Of a stretch of 64,000 nucleotides of DNA, positions 25,255 through 34,324 are shown piece by piece (the first letter of the stretch is position 1; each line of letters begins with the position of its first letter). A program made the position numbers and the translations under genes. The notes beneath the pieces were generated by a model. The model was not told the DNA's origin. It did no database searches and was given only the letters and a program-made list of their open reading frames with translations. Source of the DNA: Dactylosporangium fulvum. Lineage in GTDB: Bacteria; Actinomycetota; Actinomycetes; Mycobacteriales; Micromonosporaceae. The stretch spans positions 892,501 through 956,500 of the forward strand of contig NZ_CP073720.1 in NCBI RefSeq assembly GCF_025137375.1, given 5' to 3'.

Positions 25255-25998
25255 ATGAGCCAGCAGCGCACCGGCCCAACGGACGGGCCGGATTTTCCGG
25301 ACCTTCCGGAGGCGACCGTCGCCAGGCTTCCGGAATACCTGCGCGCCCTGCATCACCTCGCGGAACAGGGGCACGACACGGTTTCCTCGGAGGGTCTGGC
25401 CGCGGCCGCGGGCGTCAACTCCGCCAAGCTTCGCAAGGACCTGTCCCACCTCGGCCGCACCGGCACCCGGGGCGTCGGTTACGACGTCTCGCTCTTGATC
25501 GATCAGATCGAGCAGGTGCTCGGCCTGACCCACCGCCGGGCCGTCGCGCTCGTCGGCGTGGGTAATCTCGGTCACGCTCTGGCCGGCTACGCGGGCTTCG
25601 GCAGCCGCGGCTTCCGCATCGTGGCGCTCTTCGACGCCGACCCGGGCCGTGTCGGCGAGCACATCAACGGCCTGGTCGTCCGGCACATCGAAGACCTGCC
25701 CGAGGTGGTCGAGCAGGAGTCGATCTCCATCGCGGTCATCGCGACCCCGGCACACGCCGCGCAGCACGTGACCGACCGGCTCGTTGCGGCCGGCGTCACC
25801 AGTGTCCTGAACTTCGCACCGTGTGTCTTGAACGTTCCCGAGGGCGTCGACGTGCGTAAAGTCGACCTGGCCATCGAACTGCAAATCCTGTCCTTCCACG
25901 AGCACCGCAAGTCGGCGCTGACCGCGCTGCCGCCGGTGCAGAAGCCCGGGCGGGTCGGCGTGGCCAACCGGCTCGGCGGGGAGGCGGTGGGGTCGTGA
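25255..25998 (+). CDS. rex: Redox-sensing transcriptional repressor Rex
   Basis: A 247-residue dimeric repressor that senses the NADH/NAD ratio. The N-terminal winged helix (about 20-85, with AAAGVNSAKLRKDLSHLG as recognition region) precedes a Rossmann domain with GVGNLG at 101-106 and the acidic FDADPGRVG. A C-terminal domain-swapped helix region ends near NRLGGEAVGS. The ATG at 25255 has CACGGAG 4 nt upstream; earlier in-frame codons are promoter DNA that includes the Rex operator. Its stop overlaps hemA by 4 bp. Confidence 0.96.
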   Translation: MSQQRTGPTDGPDFPDLPEATVARLPEYLRALHHLAEQGHDTVSSEGLAAAAGVNSAKLRKDLSHLGRTGTRGVGYDVSLLIDQIEQVLGLTHRRAVALVGVGNLGHALAGYAGFGSRGFRIVALFDADPGRVGEHINGLVVRHIEDLPEVVEQESISIAVIATPAHAAQHVTDRLVAAGVTSVLNFAPCVLNVPEGVDVRKVDLAIELQILSFHEHRKSALTALPPVQKPGRVGVANRLGGEAVGS

Positions 25999-27281
25999 AC
26001 CTGCTGGTTGTCGGAATGTCACACCGGACCGCCGGCATGTCGCTGCTGGAGCAGGTCGCCCTGATCGGCAGCGAGGCGGCGGACGTGCTCGCCGAGCTGG
26101 TCGCGCAGCCCTACGTCGACGAGGCCGTGATCCTCTCGACGTGCAACCGGGTCGAGGTCTACGCGGCGGTCAGCGCCTTCCACGGCGGCCTCGCCGACAT
26201 CGGCGGCGTCCTCGCCAAGCGGGCCGGCCGGCCGGTTCACGAGATCGCCGCGCAGTTCTACGTCCACTACGAGGTCGACGCCGTCCGGCACGCCTTCCGG
26301 GTCGCCTCCGGGCTCGACTCGATGGTTGTCGGTGAGGCGCAGATCCTCGGCCAGCTCCGCGACGCCTACGGCGTGGCCGGCGATCAGGGCACCGCCGGGC
26401 GGCTGCTGCACGAGCTGATGCAGCAGGCCCTCCGGGTCGGCAAGCGGGTGCACGCCGAGACCGGCATCGACCGGGCCGGGCAGAGTGTCGTCAGCGCCGC
26501 CCTCGCATACGGGCAGGGCGCCACCGGGCCGGTCGAGCACCGCCCGGCGCTGGTCATCGGGGCCGGCGCGATGGGCGCCCTCTCGCTTGCGACGCTCAAG
26601 CGCTCCGGCGCCGGCCCGCTGTTCGTCACCAACCGCAGCCACACCCGCGCCGAGCGCCTTGCCGAGCTGCACGGCGCCACCGCAGTGCCGTTCGCGGAGC
26701 TGTCGTCCCTGCTCGAGCGGGTCGACGTCGTCGTGAGCGCGACCGCGTCGCCCGAGCCGGTGCTCGACGCGGCCCTGGTGGCCGGGGCCGGGCGTCCGTT
26801 GCTGGTGCTCGACCTGGCGCTGCCGCGTGACGTCGCGCCCGGTGTCGGGGATCTGCCCGGCGTCACGCTGGTCGACATCGAGCTGCTGTCCGAGTCGCTG
26901 TCCACCACCGCCGACGCGGAGGAGCGGGCCGCCGAGGACATCGTCGTCGCCGAGGTCGAGACGTTCCTGACCTGGCTGCGGGGCGCCGACGTCGCGCCGA
27001 CGGTCGCCGCACTGCGAGCGCGTGCCGACGAGGTCGTGGGTGCCGAGCTACGCCGTCTGGCCCAGCGCTGCCCCGAGATGACCGATGAGCACCGGGCCGA
27101 AGTGGCACACAGCATTCACCGGATCGTCCAGCGTCTGCTGCACCAACCGACGGTTCGTGTGCGGCAGCTGGCCGCCGCGCCCGGTGGTGAGGCTTATGCT
27201 CAGGCGCTGCGTGAGCTGTTCGACCTGCAGATCCCGACGTCCGAGATCAATCCCGCGGCCGCTGGGGAGGTGCACCCATGA
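25995..27281 (+). CDS. hemA: Glutamyl-tRNA reductase
   Basis: Reduces glutamyl-tRNA to glutamate-1-semialdehyde, the first committed step of the C5 heme pathway. The 428 residues contain the catalytic cysteine C50 in STCNRVEVY. The substrate-binding segment SGLDSMVVGEAQILGQ, an NADPH Rossmann domain (VIGAGAMG) and the dimerisation helices at the C-terminus follow. The GTG start overlaps the rex stop, so supply of heme is coupled to redox sensing. Confidence 0.97.
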   Translation: MNLLVVGMSHRTAGMSLLEQVALIGSEAADVLAELVAQPYVDEAVILSTCNRVEVYAAVSAFHGGLADIGGVLAKRAGRPVHEIAAQFYVHYEVDAVRHAFRVASGLDSMVVGEAQILGQLRDAYGVAGDQGTAGRLLHELMQQALRVGKRVHAETGIDRAGQSVVSAALAYGQGATGPVEHRPALVIGAGAMGALSLATLKRSGAGPLFVTNRSHTRAERLAELHGATAVPFAELSSLLERVDVVVSATASPEPVLDAALVAGAGRPLLVLDLALPRDVAPGVGDLPGVTLVDIELLSESLSTTADAEERAAEDIVVAEVETFLTWLRGADVAPTVAALRARADEVVGAELRRLAQRCPEMTDEHRAEVAHSIHRIVQRLLHQPTVRVRQLAAAPGGEAYAQALRELFDLQIPTSEINPAAAGEVHP

Positions 27282-28207
27282 CACTCAGACTTGGAACCCG
27301 GGGCAGCGCACTCGCGATGGCCCAGTCGAACACGGTGGCCGAGGCCGTGCGGCAACGCACCGGGCGTGAGGTCGAACTGGTGGAGATCGTGACGCCGGGT
27401 GACCGGTCGAGCGCCCCCATTCAGCAGCTCGGCGTGGGCGTGTTCGTCTCCGCGCTGCGTGACGCACTGCTGGCCAACGAGATCGACTTCGCCGTCCACT
27501 CGTACAAGGACCTGCCGACCGCACCCGCCAAGGGTCTCGTGGTGGCCGCCATCCCCCAGCGGGAGGATCCGCGCGACGCGCTCGTGGCCCGTGACGGCAT
27601 GATGCTCAACGAGCTGCCCGAGGGTGCCCGCATCGGCACCGGCGCCCTGCGGCGGATCGCGCAGCTCAACGCCCTCGGTCGGCGGCTGCAGCCCCAACCC
27701 GTGCGGGGTAACGTTGATACGCGGCTCCGCAAGCTCGCCGAGGGGCAGTTCGACGCCATCGTCCTGGCGCGCGCCGGGATGGCTCGGCTCGGACGGGCCG
27801 CGGAGGTGACCGAGGTCCTCGACCCGCTGTTGATGTTGCCCGCGCCTGCGCAGGGCGCACTGGCGGTCGAGTGCCGTGAGGACGATGTCGAGCTGCGTGG
27901 GCTCCTCAGCGCGCTCGACGACGAATACACCCGCGCGGCGGTCACCGCCGAGCGGGCGCTGTTGGCCGAGCTCGAGGCGGGCTGCTCCGCCCCGATCGCG
28001 GCACTGGCCGAAGTCGCCGAGGGCGACGAGGGGCCGGAGATTTATCTGCGCGGTGCTGTGTTCAGCCCGGACGGCGGCTTCGCCCTCCGGCTCTCGCGCA
28101 CCGGAACGCTCGCCGACGCCGCGGAGGTGGGCCGAGCCCTGGCCCGCGACCTGCGCGAAGAAGGCGCCGACAACGCACTGGGAGTGCAGCATGACCCGCA
28201 CCCGTAA
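27278..28207 (+). CDS. hemC: Porphobilinogen deaminase (hydroxymethylbilane synthase)
   Basis: Joins four porphobilinogens into hydroxymethylbilane. The 309 residues begin RLGTRGSALAMAQS and include the catalytic aspartate segment DFAVHSYKDLPT. The arginine-rich cofactor site (GARIGTGALRRIAQL, RGNVDTRLRKL) and the dipyrromethane cysteine in ELEAGCSAPIAA are present. The ATG overlaps the hemA stop as ATGA, with GGGGAGG 7 nt upstream. Confidence 0.97.
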   Translation: MTLRLGTRGSALAMAQSNTVAEAVRQRTGREVELVEIVTPGDRSSAPIQQLGVGVFVSALRDALLANEIDFAVHSYKDLPTAPAKGLVVAAIPQREDPRDALVARDGMMLNELPEGARIGTGALRRIAQLNALGRRLQPQPVRGNVDTRLRKLAEGQFDAIVLARAGMARLGRAAEVTEVLDPLLMLPAPAQGALAVECREDDVELRGLLSALDDEYTRAAVTAERALLAELEAGCSAPIAALAEVAEGDEGPEIYLRGAVFSPDGGFALRLSRTGTLADAAEVGRALARDLREEGADNALGVQHDPHP

Positions 28208-29774
28208 GGGCAGCACCGGCCGGATCGCCTTCGTCGGGGCCGGCCCCGGCGATCCAGGCCTGCTGACGCGTCGCGCCCACGAGGCGCTGGTGACCGCCGA
28301 CCACATCGTCTACGACCGCAATGTCCCCGAATCGCTGCTCGGCGTGATCCGCGCCGAGGCCGACCCGGAGGCCCAGTTCAGCCCGGCCGAGGGTGCACCC
28401 GGCGACGTGGCCAAGGTGCTGCTGTCCGCGGCCCGATCCGGGCTGCGCGCCGTCCACCTGGTCGGCGGCGACCCGCTGGCGCACGACACGGTGCTCAAGG
28501 AGGTGCAGGCCGTCGCCCGCACCGCGGTGCCGTTCGAGGTCGTGCCCGGCATCGGCCAGGCCGCCGGTGTCGCCACCTACGCCGGCGTGCCGCTGCCCGG
28601 TGTCCGGGTCACCGCCGACGTCGACGACGTGCAGTCGGTCGACTTCGAGGCCATCGCCGCCGCCGTCGCGCGCGGCTCGTCGGCGCTCGCGGTCGACGCG
28701 GGTGACCTCGCCGCGGTCCGCGACGGCCTGCTGGCCGCCGGCGTCGACCCCAACACGCCGGTCTCGGTCACCGGCGACGGCACGGGCGAGACGCAGTACA
28801 GCTCCGCCTCCACCGTCGACAGCATGGTCGCCGCGGCCCTCGGCTTCGCCGGCCGGGTGGTGCTCTGCCTGGGCTCCGGCGTTTCGCAGCGGGAGAAGCT
28901 CGGCTGGTGGGAGAACCGGCCGCTCTACGGCTGGAAGGTCCTGGTGCCGCGGACCAAGGAGCAGGCCGGCGTGATGAGCGAGCGGCTGCGGGCCTACGGC
29001 GCGATCCCGTGCGAGGTGCCGACCATCGCGGTCGAGCCGCCGCGCACCCCGGCGCAGATGGAGCGGGCGATCAAGGGCCTGGTCGACGGCCGGTACGCCT
29101 GGACCGTCTTCACCTCCGTCAACGCCGTCCGCGCCGTGTGGGAGAAGTTCGCCGAGCACGGCCTCGACGCGCGCCACTTCGGCGGGGTCAAGGTCGCCTG
29201 CATCGGTGAGGCGACGGCCGAGGCCGTGCGTGGCTTCGGCATCGTGCCCGAGCTGGTGCCGGCCGGCGAGCAGTCGTCGGAGGGCCTGCTGGCCGAGTTC
29301 TCGCCGCACGACGAGATCCTTGACCCGGTCGGCCGGGTGCTGCTGCCCCGCGCCGACATCGCGACCGAGACGCTCGCCGCGGGCCTCACCGAGCTCGGCT
29401 GGGAGGTCGACGACGTGACGGCCTACCGGACCGTGCGCGCCGCGCCGCCGCCCGCCGAGATCCGTGACGCCATCAAGTCCGGTGGCTTCGACGCGGTCCT
29501 CTTCACCTCGTCGTCCACCGTCCGCAACCTGGTCGGTATCGCCGGCAAGCCGCACGCCCGCACGGTCGTCGCGGTGATCGGGCCGAAGACGGCCGACACG
29601 GCCGTCGAGTTCGGCCTGCGTGTTGACGTGCAGCCGCCGCACGCCTCGGTGTCCGACCTGGTCGAGGCGCTCGCCGGCTACGCGGTCGAGCTGCGCGAGA
29701 AGCTCGCCGCGATGCCCGCGAAGCAGCGCCGCGGCTCCAAGGTGCAGGGCCCGACCGCCCTGCGGTTCCGCTAG
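28191..29774 (+). CDS. hemD: Fused SUMT-like / uroporphyrinogen-III synthase
   Basis: A 527-residue fusion. Residues about 11-245 resemble the SAM-dependent uroporphyrinogen-III methyltransferase (VGAGPGDPGLLTRRA, GGDP, PGIGQAAGVATYAGVPLP). Residues about 255-515 form the HemD synthase that closes the tetrapyrrole ring (VLVPRTKEQA, FTSVNAV, CIGEATAEA, FTSSSTV, VIGPKT). The methyltransferase half lacks the usual FxFGRG after GGDP and the THR after YAGVP, so methylation activity is doubtful. The ATG lies inside hemC (17-bp overlap) after GGAG. Confidence 0.92.
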   Translation: MTRTRKGSTGRIAFVGAGPGDPGLLTRRAHEALVTADHIVYDRNVPESLLGVIRAEADPEAQFSPAEGAPGDVAKVLLSAARSGLRAVHLVGGDPLAHDTVLKEVQAVARTAVPFEVVPGIGQAAGVATYAGVPLPGVRVTADVDDVQSVDFEAIAAAVARGSSALAVDAGDLAAVRDGLLAAGVDPNTPVSVTGDGTGETQYSSASTVDSMVAAALGFAGRVVLCLGSGVSQREKLGWWENRPLYGWKVLVPRTKEQAGVMSERLRAYGAIPCEVPTIAVEPPRTPAQMERAIKGLVDGRYAWTVFTSVNAVRAVWEKFAEHGLDARHFGGVKVACIGEATAEAVRGFGIVPELVPAGEQSSEGLLAEFSPHDEILDPVGRVLLPRADIATETLAAGLTELGWEVDDVTAYRTVRAAPPPAEIRDAIKSGGFDAVLFTSSSTVRNLVGIAGKPHARTVVAVIGPKTADTAVEFGLRVDVQPPHASVSDLVEALAGYAVELREKLAAMPAKQRRGSKVQGPTALRFR

Positions 29775-29789
29775 AGAGGGTCACACCCT

Positions 29790-30770
29790 ATGGGGTTCCC
29801 TGAGGTTCGTCCGCGCCGTCTCCGGCGCACGCCGGCCATGCGCCGGCTGGTGTCGGAGACGCACGTCCAGCCGTCCAACCTGATCCTGCCGATGTTCGTG
29901 AAGGAGGGGCTGACCGAGCCGCGGCCGATCACGTCGCTGCCCGGGGTGGTCCAGCACTCCCGCGAGTCGCTGCGCAAGGCCGCCACCGAGGCGGTCAGCG
30001 AGGGTGTCGGCGGCATCATGCTCTTCGGTGTGCCGGAGCGCCGCGACGAGACGGGCTCCGGCGGCATCGATCCCGACGGGATCCTCAACGTCGCGATCCG
30101 CGACGTCGTCGCCGAGGTCGGCGACGACACCGTGGTCATGGGCGACCTCTGTCTCGACGAGTTCACCTCGCACGGGCACTGCGGCCTGCTGGCCGACGAC
30201 GGTTCGGTCGACAACGACGCCACGCTCAAGCAGTACGAGCTGATGGCCCTGGCCCAGGCCGAGGCCGGCGCCCACGTGCTCGGCCCGTCCGGGATGATGG
30301 ACGGCCAGGTCGGCGTGGTCCGGCGGGCGCTGGACAAGGCCGGGCACACCGACGTGGCACTGCTCGCCTACGCGGTGAAGTACGCGAGCGCCTTCTACGG
30401 CCCGTTCCGCGAGGCCGTCGAGTCGGCGCTCGTCGGCGACCGCAAGACCTACCAGCAGGACCCGGCCAACGTGCGGGAGGCACTGCGCGAGGTCGCCCTC
30501 GACGTCGAGGAGGGCGCCGACATGGTCATGGTCAAGCCGGCGCTGCCGTACCTCGACGTGCTGGCCCGCGTCGCCGAGATGGTCGACGTGCCGGTCGCCG
30601 CGTATCAGGTCTCCGGCGAATATGCGATGGTCGAGGCGGCCGTCGCCAACGGCTGGCTGGAGCGCGACCGGGTCGTCCTGGAGACGCTCACCTCCATCCG
30701 CCGGGCCGGCGCCCAGTTGATCCTCACGTACTGGGCGAGTGACGCGGCTCGCCTCCTGCGCCGCCTGTAG
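29790..30770 (+). CDS. hemB: Porphobilinogen synthase (delta-aminolevulinate dehydratase)
   Basis: Condenses two 5-aminolevulinates to porphobilinogen. The 326-residue beta-alpha barrel has the two active-site lysines in [13 protein letters not shown] and [10 protein letters not shown]. The metal-site segment is [14 protein letters not shown], with C and D/H residues typical of actinobacterial enzymes. It is the last gene of the rex-hem operon, 15 bp after hemD, and is followed by a strong hairpin terminator. Confidence 0.97.
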   Translation: MGFPEVRPRRLRRTPAMRRLVSETHVQPSNLILPMFVKEGLTEPRPITSLPGVVQHSRESLRKAATEAVSEGVGGIMLFGVPERRDETGSGGIDPDGILNVAIRDVVAEVGDDTVVMGDLCLDEFTSHGHCGLLADDGSVDNDATLKQYELMALAQAEAGAHVLGPSGMMDGQVGVVRRALDKAGHTDVALLAYAVKYASAFYGPFREAVESALVGDRKTYQQDPANVREALREVALDVEEGADMVMVKPALPYLDVLARVAEMVDVPVAAYQVSGEYAMVEAAVANGWLERDRVVLETLTSIRRAGAQLILTYWASDAARLLRRL

Positions 30771-30784
30771 TTCGCTCCTCCGGT

Positions 30785-30825
30785 CCTCGCGCCTGCCGAC
30801 GTCGACAGCGTCGGCCGGCGCGAGG
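30785..30825 (+). terminator. Strong terminator after hemB
   Basis: CCTCGCGCC (30785-30793) pairs with GGCGCGAGG (30817-30825). Inside it, GCCGACG (30795-30801) pairs with CGTCGGC (30809-30815) around a 7-nt loop. This makes a 17-bp stem with one mismatch. It isolates the heme operon from the exopolysaccharide operon. Confidence 0.8.
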
Positions 30826-31238
30826 GTCGTTGATCAGCCAGGACAATGTGGCGATCAGACTGGGCGGCGACGAGTTCGCCTTCTTCCTGCGGACCGACCT
30901 GACGACCGCGGCGACGCCCGACGAATGCACCGACTTGACCGCGCCGCCCTCGCCGAGCGTCCGCGCTGCGCTGCCCGCTACCCGCCCGCGCCGCCCGCGC
31001 CGTCCGCGCTGTGTCGCGCTGGGGCCTTTCGACAAAGCAGACACCGATGCTCCCAAGAGGGGGACTTGTCGGACAAACAGGGCGTGTCGGCGGATTTTCG
31101 CACCGCGCCGGCCGCAGAATGGTTCTCCCTGGTCAAGCGTGGGTTACGGGATCCATCGGGGGAAACTTTCGGCCGAGGTCGGTGTCAGCAACACGACAGT
31201 TGCCCGATTCGATGGGATAAACCCTCGTTGCCCCCATC
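30826..31238. other. 413-bp region upstream of the exopolysaccharide operon
   Basis: Apart from the GGDEF-like scrap I see no gene. The operon promoter must lie here, but no -10 box with the leaderless spacing is present before the GTG at 31239. No clear terminator or palindrome beyond the hemB hairpin was found. Confidence 0.5.
30829..30924 (+). pseudogene. GGDEF-motif scrap, remnant of a diguanylate cyclase
   Basis: From about 30830 one frame reads ISQDNVAIRLGGDEFAFFLR before degenerating into low-complexity codons. VA-RLGGDEFA-L is the active-site hairpin of diguanylate cyclases. No start, no flanking cyclase domain and no following homology remain, so it is at best a relic of about 20-30 codons. 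It lies directly upstream of an exopolysaccharide operon of a class that is c-di-GMP controlled in other bacteria. A chance match is possible but unlikely at this length. Confidence 0.45.
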
Positions 31239-32228
31239 GTGAGATGGCTCGTTACCGGAGGCGCCGGGTACATCGGCGCGCACGTCGTCACCGCCCTCAG
31301 CGAGTCCGGCATCGAATCGGTCGTCGTCGACGACCTGTCGACCGGCCGCGCCGCGCGGCTGCCCTTCGGCGTGCCGCTCGTGCGCGCCGACGTCCGCGAC
31401 GCCGCGATGATGCGTGAGCTGTTCCGCCGGCACCGGCCCGACGGCGTCATCCACCTTGCCGCCCGCAAGGACGTCGCCGAGTCGAACGCCTTTCCCCTGC
31501 GGTACTACCAGGACAACCTCGACGGCCTGCACGCCGTGCTGGACGCGGTCGCCGCCAGTGGTACCAGATCCGTGCTCTTCTCCTCCAGTGCCGCCGTCTA
31601 CGGCACGCCGCGCCGGTCGCCGGTCCGGGAGCAGGACCGCACCCAGCCGGAGAACGCGTACGGACGGACCAAGCTGATCGGCGAATGGATGCTGCGCGAC
31701 GCCGCCGCGAGCGGGGCCTTCCGGTGGGCCGCGCTGCGGTACTTCAACGTCGCCGGTGCCGGCGCGCCGCACCTGCGGGACCACGGCGGCACGAACCTGG
31801 TGCCCCGCCTGCTGCGGGCCGCCGCGCTGGGAATCCCGGCCACCGTCTACGGCACCGACTACCCGACCGCCGACGGCACCGCGGTCCGCGACTACGTCCA
31901 CGTCGCCGACATCGCCGACGCGCACGTCCGCGCCGCGCGCGCCCTGCACTCCGGCGAACTGCGCGACGAGGTCCTCAACATCGGCCGGGGCGAGGGCGCC
32001 TCGGTCCTCCAGATGATCGCCGCCGTCTCACGGGTGCTGGGCCGCGCGCTGCCGTTCGACGCGGCGTCCCGGCGGCCGGGTGATCCCGCCGCGGTCGTCG
32101 CGAGCCCCGCCCGGATCCTGGCCCGCCTCGGCTGGCGGACCCGCTTCGACCTCGACGCCATCGTGCGCAGCGCGGCCGTCGAAGCGGTCATCGAGGACGC
32201 CGCGGAAGCCGCCCTGAAAGCCGCGTGA
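31239..32228 (+). CDS. galE: UDP-glucose/UDP-GlcNAc 4-epimerase of the exopolysaccharide operon
   Basis: A 329-residue extended SDR epimerase that would supply UDP-galactose and/or UDP-GalNAc. The NAD motif is TGGAGYIG at residues 5-12 and the catalytic pair is YGRTK, preceded by the serine strand SSSAAVYG. It is the first gene of a six-gene operon. In the fungal galactosaminogalactan cluster the equivalent enzyme (Uge3) interconverts both UDP-Glc/Gal and UDP-GlcNAc/GalNAc. Whether this one handles N-acetyl sugars cannot be decided from the visible motifs. Start GTG; 52 bp separate it from the deacetylase. Confidence 0.9.
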   Translation: MRWLVTGGAGYIGAHVVTALSESGIESVVVDDLSTGRAARLPFGVPLVRADVRDAAMMRELFRRHRPDGVIHLAARKDVAESNAFPLRYYQDNLDGLHAVLDAVAASGTRSVLFSSSAAVYGTPRRSPVREQDRTQPENAYGRTKLIGEWMLRDAAASGAFRWAALRYFNVAGAGAPHLRDHGGTNLVPRLLRAAALGIPATVYGTDYPTADGTAVRDYVHVADIADAHVRAARALHSGELRDEVLNIGRGEGASVLQMIAAVSRVLGRALPFDAASRRPGDPAAVVASPARILARLGWRTRFDLDAIVRSAAVEAVIEDAAEAALKAA

Positions 32229-32280
32229 CAGCACCCGAAACGTGAACCGCCGCCCGACGTCCCCCCGAAGGAGCAGCACG

Positions 32281-34314
32281 TTGAAGATCCGTTCCCGCCG
32301 CCGGTTCATCGCCGGCGTGGTCGCGCTCTTGGGCCTCGCCGGTCTCGCCCTCGCGACACCGGCCCTGGCCGCCGCGCCCAAGCAGCGCATCGACCTGCGT
32401 GTCCTCGTCCTCGACGACGGCAGCCCGGGCATCGACATGCTGCGCGGCCAGCTCGACCGTGAAGGCGTCCCCTACGACACGGTCGCGCTCGGCACCGACG
32501 GGCGCCAGCGGCTCACCCCAGCGTTCCTCGCCGACTCGGTCGGTGGCGTGCGCCGGGCGAAGTACCAGGGGGTGATCGTGCCGAACGAGGGCGCCGTCAC
32601 CGGCGCGGAGGCCACCGCCCTGGCCGACTTCGAGCGCGAGTTCAAGGTCCGGCAGCTCGACGCCTACACGTGGGCGAACCCGAACGTCGGCCAGGAGCTG
32701 ACGTGGAGCGGTGTGCTCGACGGCGCCACGATGACCGTGACCGACGCGGGCAAGGCGGCCGGCTTCGGTTACCTGACCGGGAAGGTCACCATCGACGACC
32801 GGGACCCGAACGTCATCGAGTCGTACGGCTACCTCGGCAAACCCGCCGCCGGCGCCACGTTCACCCCGCTGGTGACCGCGACACCGCCCGGCGGCACCAC
32901 GACCGGCTCGCTGATGGGCGTCTACACCCACGACGGCCGGGAGGAACTGGTCGTCACGCTCGCCGCGAACCGCTACCAGACGCATGCCATGGAACTCGGC
33001 CACGGCTTGATCACCTGGCTCACCAAGGGCGTCCACCTCGGCTACACACGGAACTGGTTCAGCGTCCACATCGACGACGTCTTTCTGCCCGACGACCGTT
33101 GGGACACCGTCCACAACTGCACGGTGGGCGACGACTGCAACCCGCAGCGGGACCCGACCGTCCAGCCGTACAACACGCCGATCCGCATGACACCCGACGA
33201 CGTCCGGGCGCTGATCGCCTGGCAGAAGGCCAAGAACGTCAAGCTCGACATCGTCTTCAACGGCGGCGGCAGCGTCGAGGCCGGCGCGAGCGACCCGCTG
33301 ACCGCCGCGATGGTGAACAACAAGGGCCAGTTCCGCTGGATCAACCACACCTACGAGCACCCGTACCTCGGCTGCGTCCAGGACTTCTCGGTGTCGCCGT
33401 GGCGCTGCGCCGCCGACGGCTACGGCAGGACGCGGTGGATGTCGCAGGCCGACGTCACCGCGCAGATCAAGGACAACATCGCCTGGGCCAAGAGCAAGGG
33501 CATCCCGCTCGACGCGAGCGAGCTGGTGACCGGCGAGCACTCCGGCCTCAGGACGCTGCCGCAGATGCCGGCCGACAACCCGAACCTGGCACCGGCGCTG
33601 AACGCGACCGGCATCAGGTACATCGCCTCGGACGCCTCCCGCGAGCAGACCGCCCGACCGGTGGGCAACGCCGTCACCGTGCCCCGGTTCCCGATGAACA
33701 TCTACTACAACGTGGCCACCGTCGCCGAAGAGGTCGACGAGTACAACTGGATCTACACCAGCCGCGCCGACGGCGGCAGCGGGGTCTGCGAGAGCAATCC
33801 GGCGTCGACGTGCATCAAGCCGCTCGGCTCGCGTGGCTTCCAGGACTACATCGTGCCCATGGAGGCCCGGATCGCCTACGACCACGTGGTGTCGGCGAAC
33901 CCGGCACCGCACTACGCGCACCAGTCCAACCTCGCCGAGGACCGGATCCTCTACCCGGTGCTCGACGCGATCCTGGCCCGCTACCGCGCCACCTACACGA
34001 GTGCGACGCCGGTGCTCAACCCGAAGTTCGCCGAGGTCGCGAAGCAGAACCAGCGGCTGGCGGCCTGGCAGGCGGCGCTGCGGAACCGGTCGGTCGAGGC
34101 GTACACGCTGGACGGGCGGGTGACGGTGGTGAACAAGGGCAACGCGGCGCTCGAGGTGCCGATCACGGCGCCGAACGGGACGAAGCTCGTGACGATCTCG
34201 GTGCTCGGCATCGAGGTGGGCGGCGGTACCTTCGGCGAGGCCTACGGCGGCGAACGATCCGCCTGGCGGTCCGTCGGCCGCCACGGTCAGCAGCTGCTGC
34301 GCCTGTCGAGCTGA
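32281..34314 (+). CDS. Tat-exported Agd3-like exopolysaccharide deacetylase
   Basis: A 677-residue exported protein. A Tat signal (SRRRFIAG, then ATPALA as cleavage site near residue 30) leads to an N-terminal sandwich domain (about 35-250). A NodB-like catalytic domain follows, with the metal triad D265/D266 in HIDDVF and H356/H360 in NHTYEH, plus GEHSGL and DYNW-type motifs downstream. The arrangement matches the family of Agd3, the fungal galactosaminogalactan deacetylase (CBM87 plus CE18). It probably removes acetyl groups from GalNAc residues outside the membrane. TTG at 32281 was chosen because GAAGGAG lies 7 nt upstream; a GTG at 32242 is the alternative. Confidence 0.78.
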   Translation: MKIRSRRRFIAGVVALLGLAGLALATPALAAAPKQRIDLRVLVLDDGSPGIDMLRGQLDREGVPYDTVALGTDGRQRLTPAFLADSVGGVRRAKYQGVIVPNEGAVTGAEATALADFEREFKVRQLDAYTWANPNVGQELTWSGVLDGATMTVTDAGKAAGFGYLTGKVTIDDRDPNVIESYGYLGKPAAGATFTPLVTATPPGGTTTGSLMGVYTHDGREELVVTLAANRYQTHAMELGHGLITWLTKGVHLGYTRNWFSVHIDDVFLPDDRWDTVHNCTVGDDCNPQRDPTVQPYNTPIRMTPDDVRALIAWQKAKNVKLDIVFNGGGSVEAGASDPLTAAMVNNKGQFRWINHTYEHPYLGCVQDFSVSPWRCAADGYGRTRWMSQADVTAQIKDNIAWAKSKGIPLDASELVTGEHSGLRTLPQMPADNPNLAPALNATGIRYIASDASREQTARPVGNAVTVPRFPMNIYYNVATVAEEVDEYNWIYTSRADGGSGVCESNPASTCIKPLGSRGFQDYIVPMEARIAYDHVVSANPAPHYAHQSNLAEDRILYPVLDAILARYRATYTSATPVLNPKFAEVAKQNQRLAAWQAALRNRSVEAYTLDGRVTVVNKGNAALEVPITAPNGTKLVTISVLGIEVGGGTFGEAYGGERSAWRSVGRHGQQLLRLSS

Positions 34315-34324
34315 GGCGCCGGCC

